Counted from the first letter of the stretch, positions 8,793-18,758 are shown. The stretch is 64,000 nucleotides of DNA from Kibdelosporangium aridum (GCF_900176515.1 NZ_FWXV01000020.1:1-64000), one strand, 5' to 3'. Made by a program: numbers and translations. The notes: generated by a model from the letters alone, not told the origin.

Positions 8793-9450
8793 ATGCGGAT
8801 TCTGGTGGTCGAGGACGAATCGCTGCTCGCCGACGCGGTGACCGAGGGTCTACGCGCGGACGCGCACGCGGTTGACGTTGTGTACGACGGCGGTGCGGCG
8901 CTGGAACGGATCGGCGTGCACGACTACGACTTGGTGGTGCTCGACCGTGACCTGCCGGTCGTGCACGGCGACGACGTATGCCGTGCGCTCGCCGAGAGCA
9001 ATCCCGATGTGCGCGTGCTGATGCTGACCGCGGCCGCGGAGATCGACGACAGGGTCACCGGGCTGACCTTGGGCGCCGACGACTACCTGCCGAAGCCCGT
9101 TCGCGTTCGCCGAGCTGGCCGCGCGGGTGGTGGCCCTGGGTCGACGATCACGACCAGCGGCGCCACCGGTCCTGGAACGGGCCGGTATCCGGCTCGATCC
9201 GCACCGCCGCGAGGTCTACCGGGACGGCCGGTACGTTCCGTTGTCCCGCAAGGAGTTCGCAGTCCTCACCGAGTTGCTGCGGGCCGACGGCGTCGCTGTC
9301 TCGGCGGAACAGTTGCTGGAGAAGGCATGGGACGAACATGCCGACCCCTTCACGCACGCCGTGCGGATGATGATCCTCAAGTTACGGCGCAAGCTCGGTG
9401 ACCCGCCCGTGGTACTGACCGACCCAGGAGTGGGGTACCGAATCCCGTGA
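8793..9450 (+). pseudogene. OmpR/PhoB-type response regulator with single-base frameshift
   Basis: The receiver domain starts MRILVVEDESLLADAVTEGL, with phospho-acceptor Asp51 in VVLDRDLP and the Lys in YLPKP. The frame is then lost at about 9096-9099. Removing one base from the CCCG run there restores FAFAELAARVVALGRR. The next frame continues with an intact winged-helix domain (LSRKEFAVLTELLRADG, HAVRMMILKLRRKLG, DPGVGYRIP). Together this is a normal regulator of about 220 residues. An AGGGG ribosome-binding site precedes 8793. The last codons overlap the kinase start (GTGA). The frameshift could be real or a sequencing error. Confidence 0.85.
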
Positions 9451-10676
9451 AGCGCACCCGGTTGACCATCCGCGCCCGGCTGACCCTGTTCTACGGCGGG
9501 CTTTTCCTGCTCGCTGGGATGGTGCTGCTCGGTGCGACATACGCGCTCGTTTCCCAGCGGATGCACACCGAGGCCACGTTCAGCAGTTTCGGCCCGCCAC
9601 CGAACGGTCTGCCGCTGCCAGGTTCTAACGACGCGCCAGAACGCAACGCGATCCTTAACCAGAGCGCGGTGAGTGTTCAGCAGGACGTGCTGGACGCGGT
9701 GCTCGCCCAGGGCAGCATCGCCCTGGGCATAGTCGGCGCCGCGGCGATCGCGTTCGGCTGGTTGATCGCCGGCCGGATGCTCCAGCCGCTGCACCGGGTG
9801 ACCGAGACAGCCCGCCGGATCGCGCAGACCCCGGCCGCTGACCGCGGGCTCCACGAACGCATCGCGTTGAACGGTCCCGACGACGAGATCAAGGAGCTGA
9901 GCGACACGTTCGACGTCATGCTCGAACGTCTCGACCGTTCCTTCGACGGTCAGCGGCGGTTCATCGCCAGCGCCTCGCACGAGCTGCGCACCCCGCTCAC
10001 CCTCAACCGGACGCTGATCGAGATCGCAGTGCAGCGTCGCACCGCCTCGCCGGACGTGTGCCAGCTCGGCGAGATGTTGCTGGAGATCAACGCCCGCCAT
10101 GAGCGGCTGATCGACGGGTTGCTCCTGCTGGCCCGCTCCGAACGTGAGATCGCCGGACGCTCCTTCGTGGACGTCGCGGATATCGTCGACCATGTCACCG
10201 ACCAGGTGCAGGCAGGGTCGGTCACCGTCCACACGGTGGCCGAGGAGGCGCCGACCAGCGGCAATCCCGTGCTGCTTGAACATCTCGTGCAGAATCTCGT
10301 CGAGAACGGTGTGCGGTACAACCTCCCGGCTGATGGCTGGGTGCGCGTCCTGAGCGGCACCAAGCCGGACGGCTCGGCAGTGCTGGAGGTGAGCAACACC
10401 GGACCAGCCGTGCCCCGGTACGAGATCCCGAACCTGTTCGAGCCCTTCTACCGGTTGGGCACCGAACGGCTCTCCAGTGCATCGCGCGGCGCGGGGCTGG
10501 GCTTGTCCATCGTGCGTGCGGTGGCCCGCGCACATGGCGGCGACGTGCGGGCCGAACCGCGTGAGGGCGGAGGCCTTGTGGTGACTGTCGTGCTCCCTGC
10601 ACCGGCGGACACCACGTCGTCGGATGAAGAGCTTGTCCTGTCAGAAGATGAGTGGCAGCACTCTGCATATCTCTGA
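9447..10676 (+). CDS. Sensor histidine kinase
   Basis: A 409-residue membrane kinase. A transmembrane helix lies at about 13-33, then a short extracytoplasmic loop (about 35-85) and a second helix at about 88-108. A HAMP linker follows. The dimerisation/phosphoacceptor motif is ASASHELRTPL with His178. The ATP-binding domain has QNLVENGVRYN and GAGLGLSIVRAVARAHGG. The GTG start overlaps the regulator stop, so they form a coupled pair. The kinase is intact although its partner gene is frameshifted. The nearby secreted protease is a plausible target, by position only. Confidence 0.92.
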   Translation: MKRTRLTIRARLTLFYGGLFLLAGMVLLGATYALVSQRMHTEATFSSFGPPPNGLPLPGSNDAPERNAILNQSAVSVQQDVLDAVLAQGSIALGIVGAAAIAFGWLIAGRMLQPLHRVTETARRIAQTPAADRGLHERIALNGPDDEIKELSDTFDVMLERLDRSFDGQRRFIASASHELRTPLTLNRTLIEIAVQRRTASPDVCQLGEMLLEINARHERLIDGLLLLARSEREIAGRSFVDVADIVDHVTDQVQAGSVTVHTVAEEAPTSGNPVLLEHLVQNLVENGVRYNLPADGWVRVLSGTKPDGSAVLEVSNTGPAVPRYEIPNLFEPFYRLGTERLSSASRGAGLGLSIVRAVARAHGGDVRAEPREGGGLVVTVVLPAPADTTSSDEELVLSEDEWQHSAYL

Positions 10677-10762
10677 CGGTGACGCCGAAATGACGGAGCC
10701 TTCGATGAGATCGCAAGTGGGCACGCCGGCCGGCGTGCCGTCCACTGCGGCAGGAGTGGCTC

Positions 10763-13700
10763 TTGAAGAGAGCGATACGCACAGTCGTGGCGACCGCAAT
10801 CCTGTGCGGCGCAACGACAGCATCCGGACAGGCCAATACGGTGACGGATGGCGACAACGGGCAGGTGGTCACCCTGGTGACCGGCGATCGCGTCCTATTA
10901 GGAGCGTCAGGCGGCACGCGGGTGACGCCGGTCGCGGGCGAGGGGCGCGCGGGGACGCGCTTCTCGATCCGTCAACAGGGCGATCACACCTACGTCATCC
11001 CGTCCGACGCGGCGCGGCTGGTCACGATCGGACAGCTCGACCTGCAGTTGTTCGACGTGGCGATGCTCGCGAGGGAGGGTTATGACGACCGTCCCGACCT
11101 GCCGCTGATCGTGCAGGGCGGTGTGGCGGCCAAGTCGTTGGCAGGCACTGAGAAGGTGCGCCAGCTCGCGGCCATCGACGGGACCGCGGTCCGGCTTTCC
11201 AAGACAAACAGCACTTTCTGGCGTTCGCTGATCAGCAACGGTACGCTGACCAGTGGGGTTCGCAAGGTCTGGCTCGATCGGAAGCTGCACCTCACGCTGG
11301 ATCGCAGCGTCCCGCAGATCGGCGCTCCGAGCGCCTGGCAGGCCGGGTACACCGGAGCCGGGGTGAAAGTGGCGGTGCTGGATTCCGGTGTGGACGCCAC
11401 ACACCCCGACTTGGCCGGGAAGATCGCACTGCAGAAGAACTTCACCACCGAACCCGACACCGACCTGGCCGGGCACGGCACCCATGTCGCTTCGACGGTG
11501 GCCTCCGTTGACCCCGTGTACCGAGGCGTCGCGCCCAGCGCCTCGCTGCTCATCGGCAAGGTATGCCTGGGCAACGGCCAGTGCGACCTGTCGGCGGTGC
11601 TGACCGCGATGGAGTGGGCGTCGACCGAGCAGCACGCCAAAGTGGTCAACATGAGCATGGGCGGGCAGGACCAGCCCGGCGACGATCCCATCGAGCAGAC
11701 GATCAACCGCCTGACCGCCCAGAACGGCACGCTGTTCGTGCTCGGTGCGGGAAACAACGGCCAGGGAGGGCAGCAGACAGTGGCCTCACCGTCCACCGCG
11801 AACGCAGCGCTGTCGGTCGGCGCGGTGGACCGTAACGATGCCGTGGCACCGTTTTCCGGCCAGGGGCCGCGGATCGGTGATCACGCGATCAAACCGGACC
11901 TCACGGCACCTGGTGTGGGCATCGTGGCCGCTCGTTCCAAGGACGGCATCATGGGCACACCAGGCGAGCTGCGCATGCCGGGCACCGGCACGTCGATGTC
12001 CAGCCCGCATGTCGCTGGCGCCGCGGCATTGCTGTTCCAGCAACACCCCGACTGGACTCCCGCACAGGTCAAGGCCGCTCTGATGGCATCGGCGACGCCG
12101 AGCGCGGACGCCTCCGCGTTCCAACAGGGCGCAGGCCGGGTCGACCTGGCCAAGGCGATCACCCAGAAGATCCTGCCCGAGCAGCCCAGCATCAGCTTCG
12201 GCAAGGCTTTGTGGCCACACAACGACGATCAGCTGATCAAGCGCACGCTGACCTACCGCAACATGGGCGACACCGATGTGACGCTCGCGCTGCGGGTCGA
12301 CGCGACCGGCCCGGACGGCAAGCCCGCGACGACGTTCACCCTTTCCGCGACGTCGCTGACGATTCCGGCCGGTGGCACCGCGAGCGTCGACATCACGGCC
12401 GATACCCGCGGCGAGCATCCGGACGGGAACTACACCGGCCAGGTGATCGCGACCGGGACCGGCACGTCGGTTCGCACTCCGGTCGCCGTCGTGCGTGAGG
12501 TGGAGAGCTACAACGTCACCGTCACCGCGCTGGATCGAAACGGCAAGGCCACTTCCCACTTCATGGCGCTGGCTGGATCCTACGAGGGGCACAATCCGGA
12601 ATATTCCGTCGATGAGGACAGCACAATGCACATCCGCGCGCCACGGGGCCACTATGTCCTGGCCACCGAACTGCGCAACGGTCAGGACGGTACAGACCTG
12701 GTGACAGCGCCATGGGTCGACCTGTCCGCCGACCGAGTCATCACGGTGGACGCCCGTACCGCCAAACCGGTCACAGTCACGGTCGACCGGGCGAACGCCT
12801 CTTTGGTGGCCGGCACAATCGGCTCCGTCATACTGCCGGACGGCGGCGGTTTCCTCGCCGGATGGATCGAGACCCCGGATCTGAGCAAGGTCGGTACCGC
12901 CCAGATCGGCCCGGACGCCCCAGCGGGCAGGTTCACCGGCGGCCAGCAGGCGATGTTCGCGGTCGCCGGCGCCGATGGCGAGTTCAAGGATTCGCCGTAC
13001 GTGTACAACCTGGCCTGGTTCACGCCCGGCAAGGCGTACACCGGGTCGCGTCATGTACGCGACAGTAAACTGGCCACGGTGCGCACCGAGAACCTGTTGC
13101 AGGGCAAGGGAGGCACCGGGGCGAAGGGCGCGATCGCCTCGTCCACCCAGCTGCCCACCGCGATGTTCCCCGGCACGCCGCTGCTGCCGATGAGCCTGCC
13201 GTCCACCCGCGACGAGCTGTTCACCACCGAAGGCGTCACCTGGACCGGGTTCTTCTTCCAGCTCGGCGCGAGTCAGGATCCCGACCAGGCCGACGTGCAG
13301 CAGCAGGCGCTGCTGCGGACCTACCAGCCCGGACGGCGCTCCGCGGAGCGATGGAACGGCGCGGTGTTCGGGCCGTCGTTGCCGCAGCGGGCGGGCGATA
13401 CACGGTGGGCCAACCAGGAGGCGGACCGATCGATGATATTCCAGGTACCGCTGTTCGGCTCGGCTCCGGACACCGTCGGGAGATCCAAACTGGACAGTGC
13501 GCACAGCTCGGTTCTGCGGGACGGCACCAAGGTCTGCGAATCCGACGATGTCGTCTGCCGGATCCCGGGCGCTCAGCCACAAGGGCGCTATCGGGTGGCG
13601 ACCGAGGCGGCACGGAGCCTGACCGACACCTCGACGAAGGTCAGCGTCGTCTGGGATGTCTGCTACGACGGCACGCCAGCCCTGCCCGTGCAAGTGGTTC

Positions 13701-13987
13701 GCTTCGCGCCCGTCCTCGACGCGGCCAACTCCGCGCCAGGCGCCCGGGCGTTCGAGGTGCCGGTCAGCGTCCAGCGAAACCCCGGCAGCAAAGCGGCTGA
13801 CGTCGCCTCGCTGACCGTCGACGTCTCCTACGACGGCGGCGCCCACTGGCAGCAAGCGCCGTTGATCAACGGCCAGGTCCTGCTGCAACACCCAGCCAGC
13901 GGTTATGTCTCCTTGCGTGCCAAAGCGACCGACACTGCGGGCAACACAGTCGAGCAGACCATCATGCGCGCCTACCGGCTGCGATAA
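10763..13987 (+). CDS. Large secreted S8 (subtilisin-family) serine protease
   Basis: This 1074-residue protein starts at a TTG with CAGGAG 6 nt upstream. It has a signal peptide (MKRAIRTVVATAILCGATTA) and a propeptide to about residue 185. The catalytic domain holds Asp207 (VAVLDSGVD), His238 (GHGTHVAS) and Ser411 (GTSMSSPHVAGA), with the oxyanion Asn in GAGNN. About 600 further residues form beta-rich domains; three Cys-containing segments are near the C-terminus. This matches the long actinobacterial extracellular subtilases. It would degrade extracellular protein. It follows the two-component operon after about 85 nt and ends at a strong hairpin. Confidence 0.93.
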   Translation: MKRAIRTVVATAILCGATTASGQANTVTDGDNGQVVTLVTGDRVLLGASGGTRVTPVAGEGRAGTRFSIRQQGDHTYVIPSDAARLVTIGQLDLQLFDVAMLAREGYDDRPDLPLIVQGGVAAKSLAGTEKVRQLAAIDGTAVRLSKTNSTFWRSLISNGTLTSGVRKVWLDRKLHLTLDRSVPQIGAPSAWQAGYTGAGVKVAVLDSGVDATHPDLAGKIALQKNFTTEPDTDLAGHGTHVASTVASVDPVYRGVAPSASLLIGKVCLGNGQCDLSAVLTAMEWASTEQHAKVVNMSMGGQDQPGDDPIEQTINRLTAQNGTLFVLGAGNNGQGGQQTVASPSTANAALSVGAVDRNDAVAPFSGQGPRIGDHAIKPDLTAPGVGIVAARSKDGIMGTPGELRMPGTGTSMSSPHVAGAAALLFQQHPDWTPAQVKAALMASATPSADASAFQQGAGRVDLAKAITQKILPEQPSISFGKALWPHNDDQLIKRTLTYRNMGDTDVTLALRVDATGPDGKPATTFTLSATSLTIPAGGTASVDITADTRGEHPDGNYTGQVIATGTGTSVRTPVAVVREVESYNVTVTALDRNGKATSHFMALAGSYEGHNPEYSVDEDSTMHIRAPRGHYVLATELRNGQDGTDLVTAPWVDLSADRVITVDARTAKPVTVTVDRANASLVAGTIGSVILPDGGGFLAGWIETPDLSKVGTAQIGPDAPAGRFTGGQQAMFAVAGADGEFKDSPYVYNLAWFTPGKAYTGSRHVRDSKLATVRTENLLQGKGGTGAKGAIASSTQLPTAMFPGTPLLPMSLPSTRDELFTTEGVTWTGFFFQLGASQDPDQADVQQQALLRTYQPGRRSAERWNGAVFGPSLPQRAGDTRWANQEADRSMIFQVPLFGSAPDTVGRSKLDSAHSSVLRDGTKVCESDDVVCRIPGAQPQGRYRVATEAARSLTDTSTKVSVVWDVCYDGTPALPVQVVRFAPVLDAANSAPGARAFEVPVSVQRNPGSKAADVASLTVDVSYDGGAHWQQAPLINGQVLLQHPASGYVSLRAKATDTAGNTVEQTIMRAYRLR

Positions 13988-13995
13988 CGGTGCGG

Positions 13996-14040
13996 AGAAC
14001 CGCTGCGGTCGTTCCATCCTGGGACGCCCGCAGCGGTTCT
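13996..14040 (+). terminator. Hairpin after the subtilase gene
   Basis: AGAACCGCTGCGG (13996-14008) pairs perfectly with CCGCAGCGGTTCT (14028-14040) across a 19-nt loop, starting 9 nt after the stop codon. No T-run follows, as is common for actinobacterial hairpin terminators. Confidence 0.75.
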
Positions 14041-14134
14041 GCGGAGAGCTTCGGCGAGTGGAGTCGTGTGAGCGGGAGGTATCGTCATAGCCGGGGCGGA
14101 AAGGGGTGGTCGGTCGATGACGTCAGCTGCCGGA

Positions 14135-14290
14135 TCAACGCGGCGACGTCACTACCCGCCAGACCGCCGGCCGCTGCCAGATCCGCCTGGCTGCCAGCAC
14201 TCCGATCCCCGCACCCACGACGCACAGCGCGGCCAGGATCCCGAACGCCAGGTGCCAGTCCGGCTTGTCTGCAACGACGTCTGGAAACCT
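14135..14290 (-). pseudogene. Truncated membrane protein cut by IS insertion
   Basis: The reverse frame contains DVVADKPDWHLAFG, then a transmembrane segment ILAALCVVGAGIGVLAA, then a basic tail RRIWQRPAVWRVVTSPR and a stop at 14135. The upstream part of this frame enters the IS left end at 14291, so only the C-terminus remains. The missing part could not be identified on the far side of the IS. Confidence 0.45.
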
Positions 14291-15311
14291 GCGCTTGCCG
14301 AAAATCTCATCCGTGCTGGTCAGATGCTGTACACGGTGAATCGGCACCATCCACTTACGGTTCGACGGTTCTACGGCAGGATGACCGGCCGTGCTGCTGC
14401 GATTGGCCTACCTCGGCCTGACCAACACCTTCGCCATGCTTCGCCTGCTCCCGATGAGCAACCAGGACAAAGACATCGAGATCCTCGCGTTGCGCCATCA
14501 AATCGGAGTGCTGCAACGGCAACTCGGCGACACCAGGGTGCGGTTCAGTCCTGCTGACCGGGCGCTGCTCGCCGCGCTCGCGCATCGGTTACCACGCCAG
14601 ATCTTGCGCAGGCTCCGTCTGCTGGTGCGCCCGGATACAATCCTGCGCTGGCACCGTGATCTACTCCGCCGACGCCACGCCAGGATGTCGCAACCGAAGC
14701 GCCCGGCCGACCGCGCACCATCCGGTCTATCCGAGTCCTGGTTCTGCGCCTGGCCAAAGAGAACCCGAATTGGTGCTATCGCCGGATCCACGGCGAACTC
14801 CTTGTCCTGGGCCTGCAGGTCGCCGCCTCGACCGTGTGGGAGATTCTCACCGACGCCGGCACGACCCCGCACCCAAGCGAGCGTCGAGCACCTGGGTCCA
14901 ATTCCTCCGCTCTCAAGCCGAAGTCCTGCTGGCCTGCGACTTCTTCGAAACCATCACCCTCACCGGCGCCCGCATGTACGTCCTGGCAGTGATCGAGCAC
15001 GCGCAGCGCCGGATCCGCATCCTCGGCGCGACACCACATCCGACCGCGGCCTGGGTGACCCAAGCCGTCCGCCTGATCTGGAACCAGCGACACCTGCTTC
15101 ACGCACTCCGTGAATACGAGCGGTTCTACAACTCGCACCGGCCGCACCAAGGCATCCCCAACGCCCGACCATTACGACCACTGCCCGAGCCGATCACCGA
15201 TCCAGCGCAGATCAGTCAACTCGACATCCGCCGACGCCCACGGTTGGGCGGCATCCTCAACGAGTACCACCACGCCGCCTGACCTGCACAGATGACATTT
15301 TCGGCAAGCGC
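14291..15311 (+). mobile_element. Degenerate insertion sequence, 1021 bp
   Basis: The ends are a 33-bp imperfect inverted repeat with 3 mismatches: GCGCTTGCCGAAAATCTCAT at 14291-14310 and its inverse ending at 15311. Inside is a transposase reading on the plus strand that is frameshifted and internally deleted (separate entry). No obvious target-site duplication flanks it. The ends resemble the motif of the small elements at 1.6, 4.5 and 8.4 kb. Confidence 0.8.
14391..15282 (+). pseudogene. Integrase-core transposase, frameshifted and internally deleted
   Basis: The first frame (GTG at 14391) gives LAYLGLTNTFAMLRLLP, ILALRHQIGVLQRQLGD and LVRPDTILRWHRDLL. Around 14700 the reading moves to the frame ENPNWCYRRIHGELL, and again near 14870 to the frame FLRSQAEVLLACDFFETI, which includes the first catalytic Asp. 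QAVRLIWNQRHLLHAL then joins two regions that in full-length relatives are separated by the second Asp and the Glu, so roughly 65 residues of the active site are missing. The reading ends normally with LGGILNEYHHAA. It is inactive by three independent lesions. Confidence 0.85.
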
Positions 15312-15531
15312 ACGATGCCGTTCTGCATCTCGCCCACGCCCTGCCTCATGGATCAAGCGCTGAGAAGTGAATCCTGCACGCCGTCCTGACTGCGAATCTC
15401 GCAGCGCTGGAAGTGGCATCCCCACAGTCGCAGGGATGTCCCTCGCGGAGCGTGGTTCGGTCGACGCTCAACGAGTCTTCCAGGCAAGGGTCGTTTTTGT
15501 CCCCGGCGTGCTTCTCTATACTAGGCTGGTA

Positions 15532-16248
15532 TTATTCAGGTTTGAGTGGTGCAGTTTCTTCAGCTGAGCAAACTGTCGCAAGGTTGACATTCGTTGAACG
15601 ACTTAACTGTTGACTCATCTCGAGCGCTGCGGCAACATCATCAGGAAGCCGTGTCGATCCACGAGCTCCATCCGCCACGAAACCGGCAGGCAAGCAGCCT
15701 TGCATGGGTGTCCGACTGCGCACGAAGGAGGACAAAACCCTCACGACTTTCACTGCGTCACGAACTGACTCATCTGCCAAGCTTTTCAATTCAAGTACCG
15801 CGCCCAGTCGAACAACTGCTTGCTGAGACCATAATTGTTCGACCCCTTTTGTGAATCGGTCGGCGTATTGCCCTTGCTCGGTAGTGCGCATTTGCTCACG
15901 GGTCGCCTGCAACGACAAATCGGTAAACCACAAGGCGCCCACGGGAGCAATAGATGCAGCTAGGGTCGCCACTGTTAGAAAGACCGATCTAGTTTGTCTA
16001 ACCCTCAGGCGAATCGGATGCGGTGGGCGCGACTGTCGCCTATTTTGTAGCCGAACATTGGATCTGACGCAACGATTTGGCAAATTGACAGCCGGTGTAA
16101 TCCGGCGACGTCTCGAAGTCGTCACGAACCCTCCCCGAATTCGAGCTGTAGCCATCTCCAGTAGACGCAACTGCGCAACGATACCTTCACCCTTATTTCG
16201 GCTGCGGGAGGCGCGCCGGACTGCTAGCCGATACCCGCTGGTCACCAT
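15532..16248 (-). CDS. Membrane protein related to pentapeptide-repeat N-terminal regions, truncated
   Basis: A 238-residue frame with one transmembrane segment (SVFLTVATLAASIAPVGALW). This is followed by QYADRFTKGVEQLWSQQ, VVRLGAVLELKSLADES and VKVVRVLSSFVRSRTP. This order (helix, then the 'RF..GVEQL', 'VRLGAVLEL' and 'VL.SFVR' motifs) is what precedes pentapeptide repeats in actinobacterial membrane proteins, but no pentapeptide repeats follow. The N-terminal 80 residues are Arg-rich and may not be translated; a start nearer 16,050 is possible. It is probably truncated at its 3' end. Confidence 0.5.
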   Translation of the reverse strand: MVTSGYRLAVRRASRSRNKGEGIVAQLRLLEMATARIRGGFVTTSRRRRITPAVNLPNRCVRSNVRLQNRRQSRPPHPIRLRVRQTRSVFLTVATLAASIAPVGALWFTDLSLQATREQMRTTEQGQYADRFTKGVEQLWSQQAVVRLGAVLELKSLADESVRDAVKVVRVLSSFVRSRTPMQGCLPAGFVADGARGSTRLPDDVAAALEMSQQLSRSTNVNLATVCSAEETAPLKPE

Positions 16249-16319
16249 CGGTCGAGGTAGGTACGCCGAGCTCGGTCATCCCTAGAGAGCAACTGAGCAT
16301 CTCTCTATCACGCGCTCGC

Positions 16320-17040
16320 GTTGGCCGAGGACAACAACCGCACTGCTCGACATCGGTGTTGTGCCCTGGTGGTATTCCACTGCACCGGAGTAGTGAGCGC
16401 ACATCATGTGTCCAGCCGTCCGCTCCTCCTCGGTCAGACGGTTCTAAGCCACGTTGGAGAACCGCGTGCTCGACCCGCGCACGCATCTTGCGGTGGATCT
16501 TGTTGAGATTCTCCTGCCAGTCCGGCAAAGCAGTGTCCTTGGTGCGCTTGCGATACGGCATGATCACGCCGGGATTGCCTTGGTAGCCGCCATCGGCCAT
16601 CACAGGTCGACCGTCCAGGACGTCGGCGATGCCGGAGTCACGGTAGACGGGTGCAGTCGTTGCGGTTACCCGGTTGCGGATCACCGGTCGCGATTACCAG
16701 CCGGGTGTCGGCGTCGATGGCGACCTGGTCGATGCGGCGTCGGCGGACCGGGGCCAGTGCCAGCAGCGGGCCGAGCGAGTCGACCACCCGATGCGCCGCG
16801 GAGTGCGAGACGCCGAACAGCGGACCGATCTGCCGCATGGTCAGGTTCGTCCGCCAATAGGTCGCCACCAGCAGCACCCTGCCGGCCAGTTCCAGCCGCC
16901 ACTGACGGCCCGGATGACCATCCGCGATCGCCTCACCACCGCGTTGGGCCACCACCCGCACCAGCTTTCGGAACTGACCTGGGCTGCAACCCCGTGAACG
17001 AGGCGATCCACTCCGACCGGGACGCAGAGATCACCTGCAC
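16320..17040 (-). pseudogene. IS5-type transposase (HTH plus DDE_4), degenerate
   Basis: Reverse-strand pieces in different frames give RVVAQRGGEAIADGHPG, LTMRQIGPLFGVSHSAAHRV and LALAPVRRRRIDQVAID, then YRDSGIADVLDGRPVMADGG and WQENLNKIHRKMRARVEHA. The join DQVAIDADTRLV appears to lack the segment with the first catalytic Asp. Frames change near 16,660 and 16,980. The element is dead. Its outer end is the 34-bp terminal sequence at 17067-17100. Confidence 0.8.
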
Positions 17041-17066
17041 CCAACCATGATCACCCACACGCTCCA

Positions 17067-17100
17067 CCAGCCGATCACCGGGTTACGAGACAGCCTTTAG
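17067..17100. repeat. IS5-type terminal sequence, left copy
   Basis: These 34 bp (beginning CCAGCCGATCACCGG and ending GACAGCCTTTAG) occur again, identical and inverted, at 22602-22635. The end faces right, toward the LuxR/PR-like gene island. The degenerate IS5-type transposase lies immediately to its left. Confidence 0.8.
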
Positions 17101-17154
17101 GTGAGACGCCACTGGTCTGACAATGTGGGTGTGTCGTTGATCAAATAGGCGAGA

Positions 17155-17290
17155 CTGACCAACACCTTCGCCATGCTTCGCCTGCTTCCCGATGACCGAC
17201 CGGGACAAAGGACATCGAGATCCTCGTGTACGGCACCAGATCGCAGTACTGCAACGGCAACTCGGCGACACCAGGGTGCGATTCAGTCCA
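17155..17290 (+). pseudogene. Second copy of the 14.3-kb IS transposase, N-terminal scrap
   Basis: Plus-strand readings give LTNTFAMLRLLP and then, after a frame change, QIAVLQRQLGDTRVRFSP, matching the first 60 codons of the transposase at 14,391. About 135 bp survive. No ends are visible. The rest of 17101-17438 holds no other feature. Confidence 0.7.
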
Positions 17291-17438
17291 ACCCATAGGG
17301 CCTCACAACGAGTCAGATGAAGATCAGATACAACGGTCGCAAGGGCCACGCCGCACGATCATGCCTCAGCTTCGAAGCGTGGATCGCTGCAGCTCATCAC
17401 CTCGGCGCAAGGTTCTGAAACCTCACACGCACAGCTCC

Positions 17439-18758
17439 TCAGAAGACGGCCGCCAGCACCGCGCCGAGTTCACGCCGGCCGGAGATGCCGAGTTTGCGGT
17501 ACGCCCCAGACAGGTGGAACTCGACTGTCCGGACCGTGAGGCACAGTTTCGCCGCGATCTCCTTGTTGCTGTGGCCGGCTGCCGCCAGGCGGGCGATTCT
17601 GGCTTCCTGCTTGGTGAGCGCGGCTGTCCTGCCGAACGCCGGCAGCCTGTTCAGCGCCGACCTGGTAAGCCGTGACCAGCGCGTGTTGCCGCCGCGCCTG
17701 GCCAGGTTGCCTGCCAGTTCCAGCTTTGCCCGCGCTGCACCGTTGTTTTGCCGCTTGCGCAACATGAGCCCCAGGTCGTACAACGCCCAGATCTGCTCGT
17801 TGCGTGCACGGGCAACGTCCAGCAACCGCACCGCGTCCGCCAGGAGTTCGGCGCCGCGGTCATCGGTCTGCAGCATCGCAACAGGGTGCAGGGCGGCGCC
17901 CACAGCGGCAGGTGAACCCCACCGCCGTGCGGCCACTAGTTCGTCGTGAGCCAACGCCAAAGCGAGGTCGACGCGGTGGGTCGCAAGTGCGGCCAGTGCC
18001 GCGCGGGAGCGCCACGCGACCACGGCGGGATTGACGATCTGCGACTCCGACAACTGCTTGCCACACTCGAGGTATTCGTCCACGGCCGGCTGGAACCGTT
18101 CAGCAGCCAGGTGCACGGCCGCACGAGCGGCGAGTACCGCGGCCCGGTCGGGGATTTGCGCCCCGACCGACTCCAGCAGGCCATGCTCAGCCAGCAACGC
18201 CTCCGCACGGCCGAGTTCGTCCCGCTGGACCAGCGCCTCGACCAGCCAGGCCACAGCCGGGCTACGGAGGCCGGGATGCACCGGGCCACCGAGTAGGCGC
18301 GAGAGCCTCTCCTGCGCACCGGCGCAGTCACCGGTCAGGTACCGGATCCTGGCCTGGAGCAAGGTGAAAGCTTGACGGACGGGTCCGTCCGCACGCCACT
18401 CCACGCGCCGCAGCGCCTCAGCGCAGTGCATCTCAGCCGACATCAGATCGCCCGCGAACACCATCGTCAGCACGGCGTGCCGGAAGCACTTCGGGTCCGT
18501 CGCACAGTGGCCGCCGGACAACGCCTGCTCGGCGAGCTGAACAGCCTCCACCCGGTAGGTACCACTGTGTGCCACCTGAATGGCCTGGTCAGCCGGGCAA
18601 CGATACCCATCCGGCGAACGGGCCCCAGGGATGACCGCCGCGGGCACGTCCCCCAGACGCGGGGACAACAGATCCCGGACCGCCGGAACGAACCAGTCCT
18701 TGCTGGTCGGCAGCGTCGCTTGCACTGAGCCGGACGCGACGTCGATGTCGGTTGACAC
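17439..18758 (-). CDS. LuxR-family transcriptional regulator without P-loop
   Basis: About 439 residues from a GTG at 18758 with GAGG upstream. The same frame stays open further but would overlap the CAP gene, so the longer start is rejected. The C-terminus is a LuxR/GerE helix-turn-helix: LTKQEARIARLAAAGHSNKE, IAAKLCLTVRTVEFHLSGAY, RKLGISGRREL. The remainder is helical and TPR-like (repeated AARAAVHLAAERFQPAVDEY and ALYDLGLMLRKRQNNG patterns). No Walker A motif is present, so this is the C-terminal half of a LAL-type regulator or an N-terminally shortened one. It lies just downstream of the five-gene secreted cassette on the same strand, so it may regulate it. Confidence 0.8.
   Translation of the reverse strand: MSTDIDVASGSVQATLPTSKDWFVPAVRDLLSPRLGDVPAAVIPGARSPDGYRCPADQAIQVAHSGTYRVEAVQLAEQALSGGHCATDPKCFRHAVLTMVFAGDLMSAEMHCAEALRRVEWRADGPVRQAFTLLQARIRYLTGDCAGAQERLSRLLGGPVHPGLRSPAVAWLVEALVQRDELGRAEALLAEHGLLESVGAQIPDRAAVLAARAAVHLAAERFQPAVDEYLECGKQLSESQIVNPAVVAWRSRAALAALATHRVDLALALAHDELVAARRWGSPAAVGAALHPVAMLQTDDRGAELLADAVRLLDVARARNEQIWALYDLGLMLRKRQNNGAARAKLELAGNLARRGGNTRWSRLTRSALNRLPAFGRTAALTKQEARIARLAAAGHSNKEIAAKLCLTVRTVEFHLSGAYRKLGISGRRELGAVLAAVF

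Noticed and set aside
9216..10535. 439-codon minus-strand frame
   Set aside because: It is a shadow of the histidine kinase gene, in high-GC third-position bias; no domain recognised.
11786..14017. 743-codon open frame on the minus strand
   Set aside because: It is the mirror of the subtilase gene on the plus strand; its composition is Arg/Gly/His-rich with no domain, while the plus strand has a full catalytic triad.
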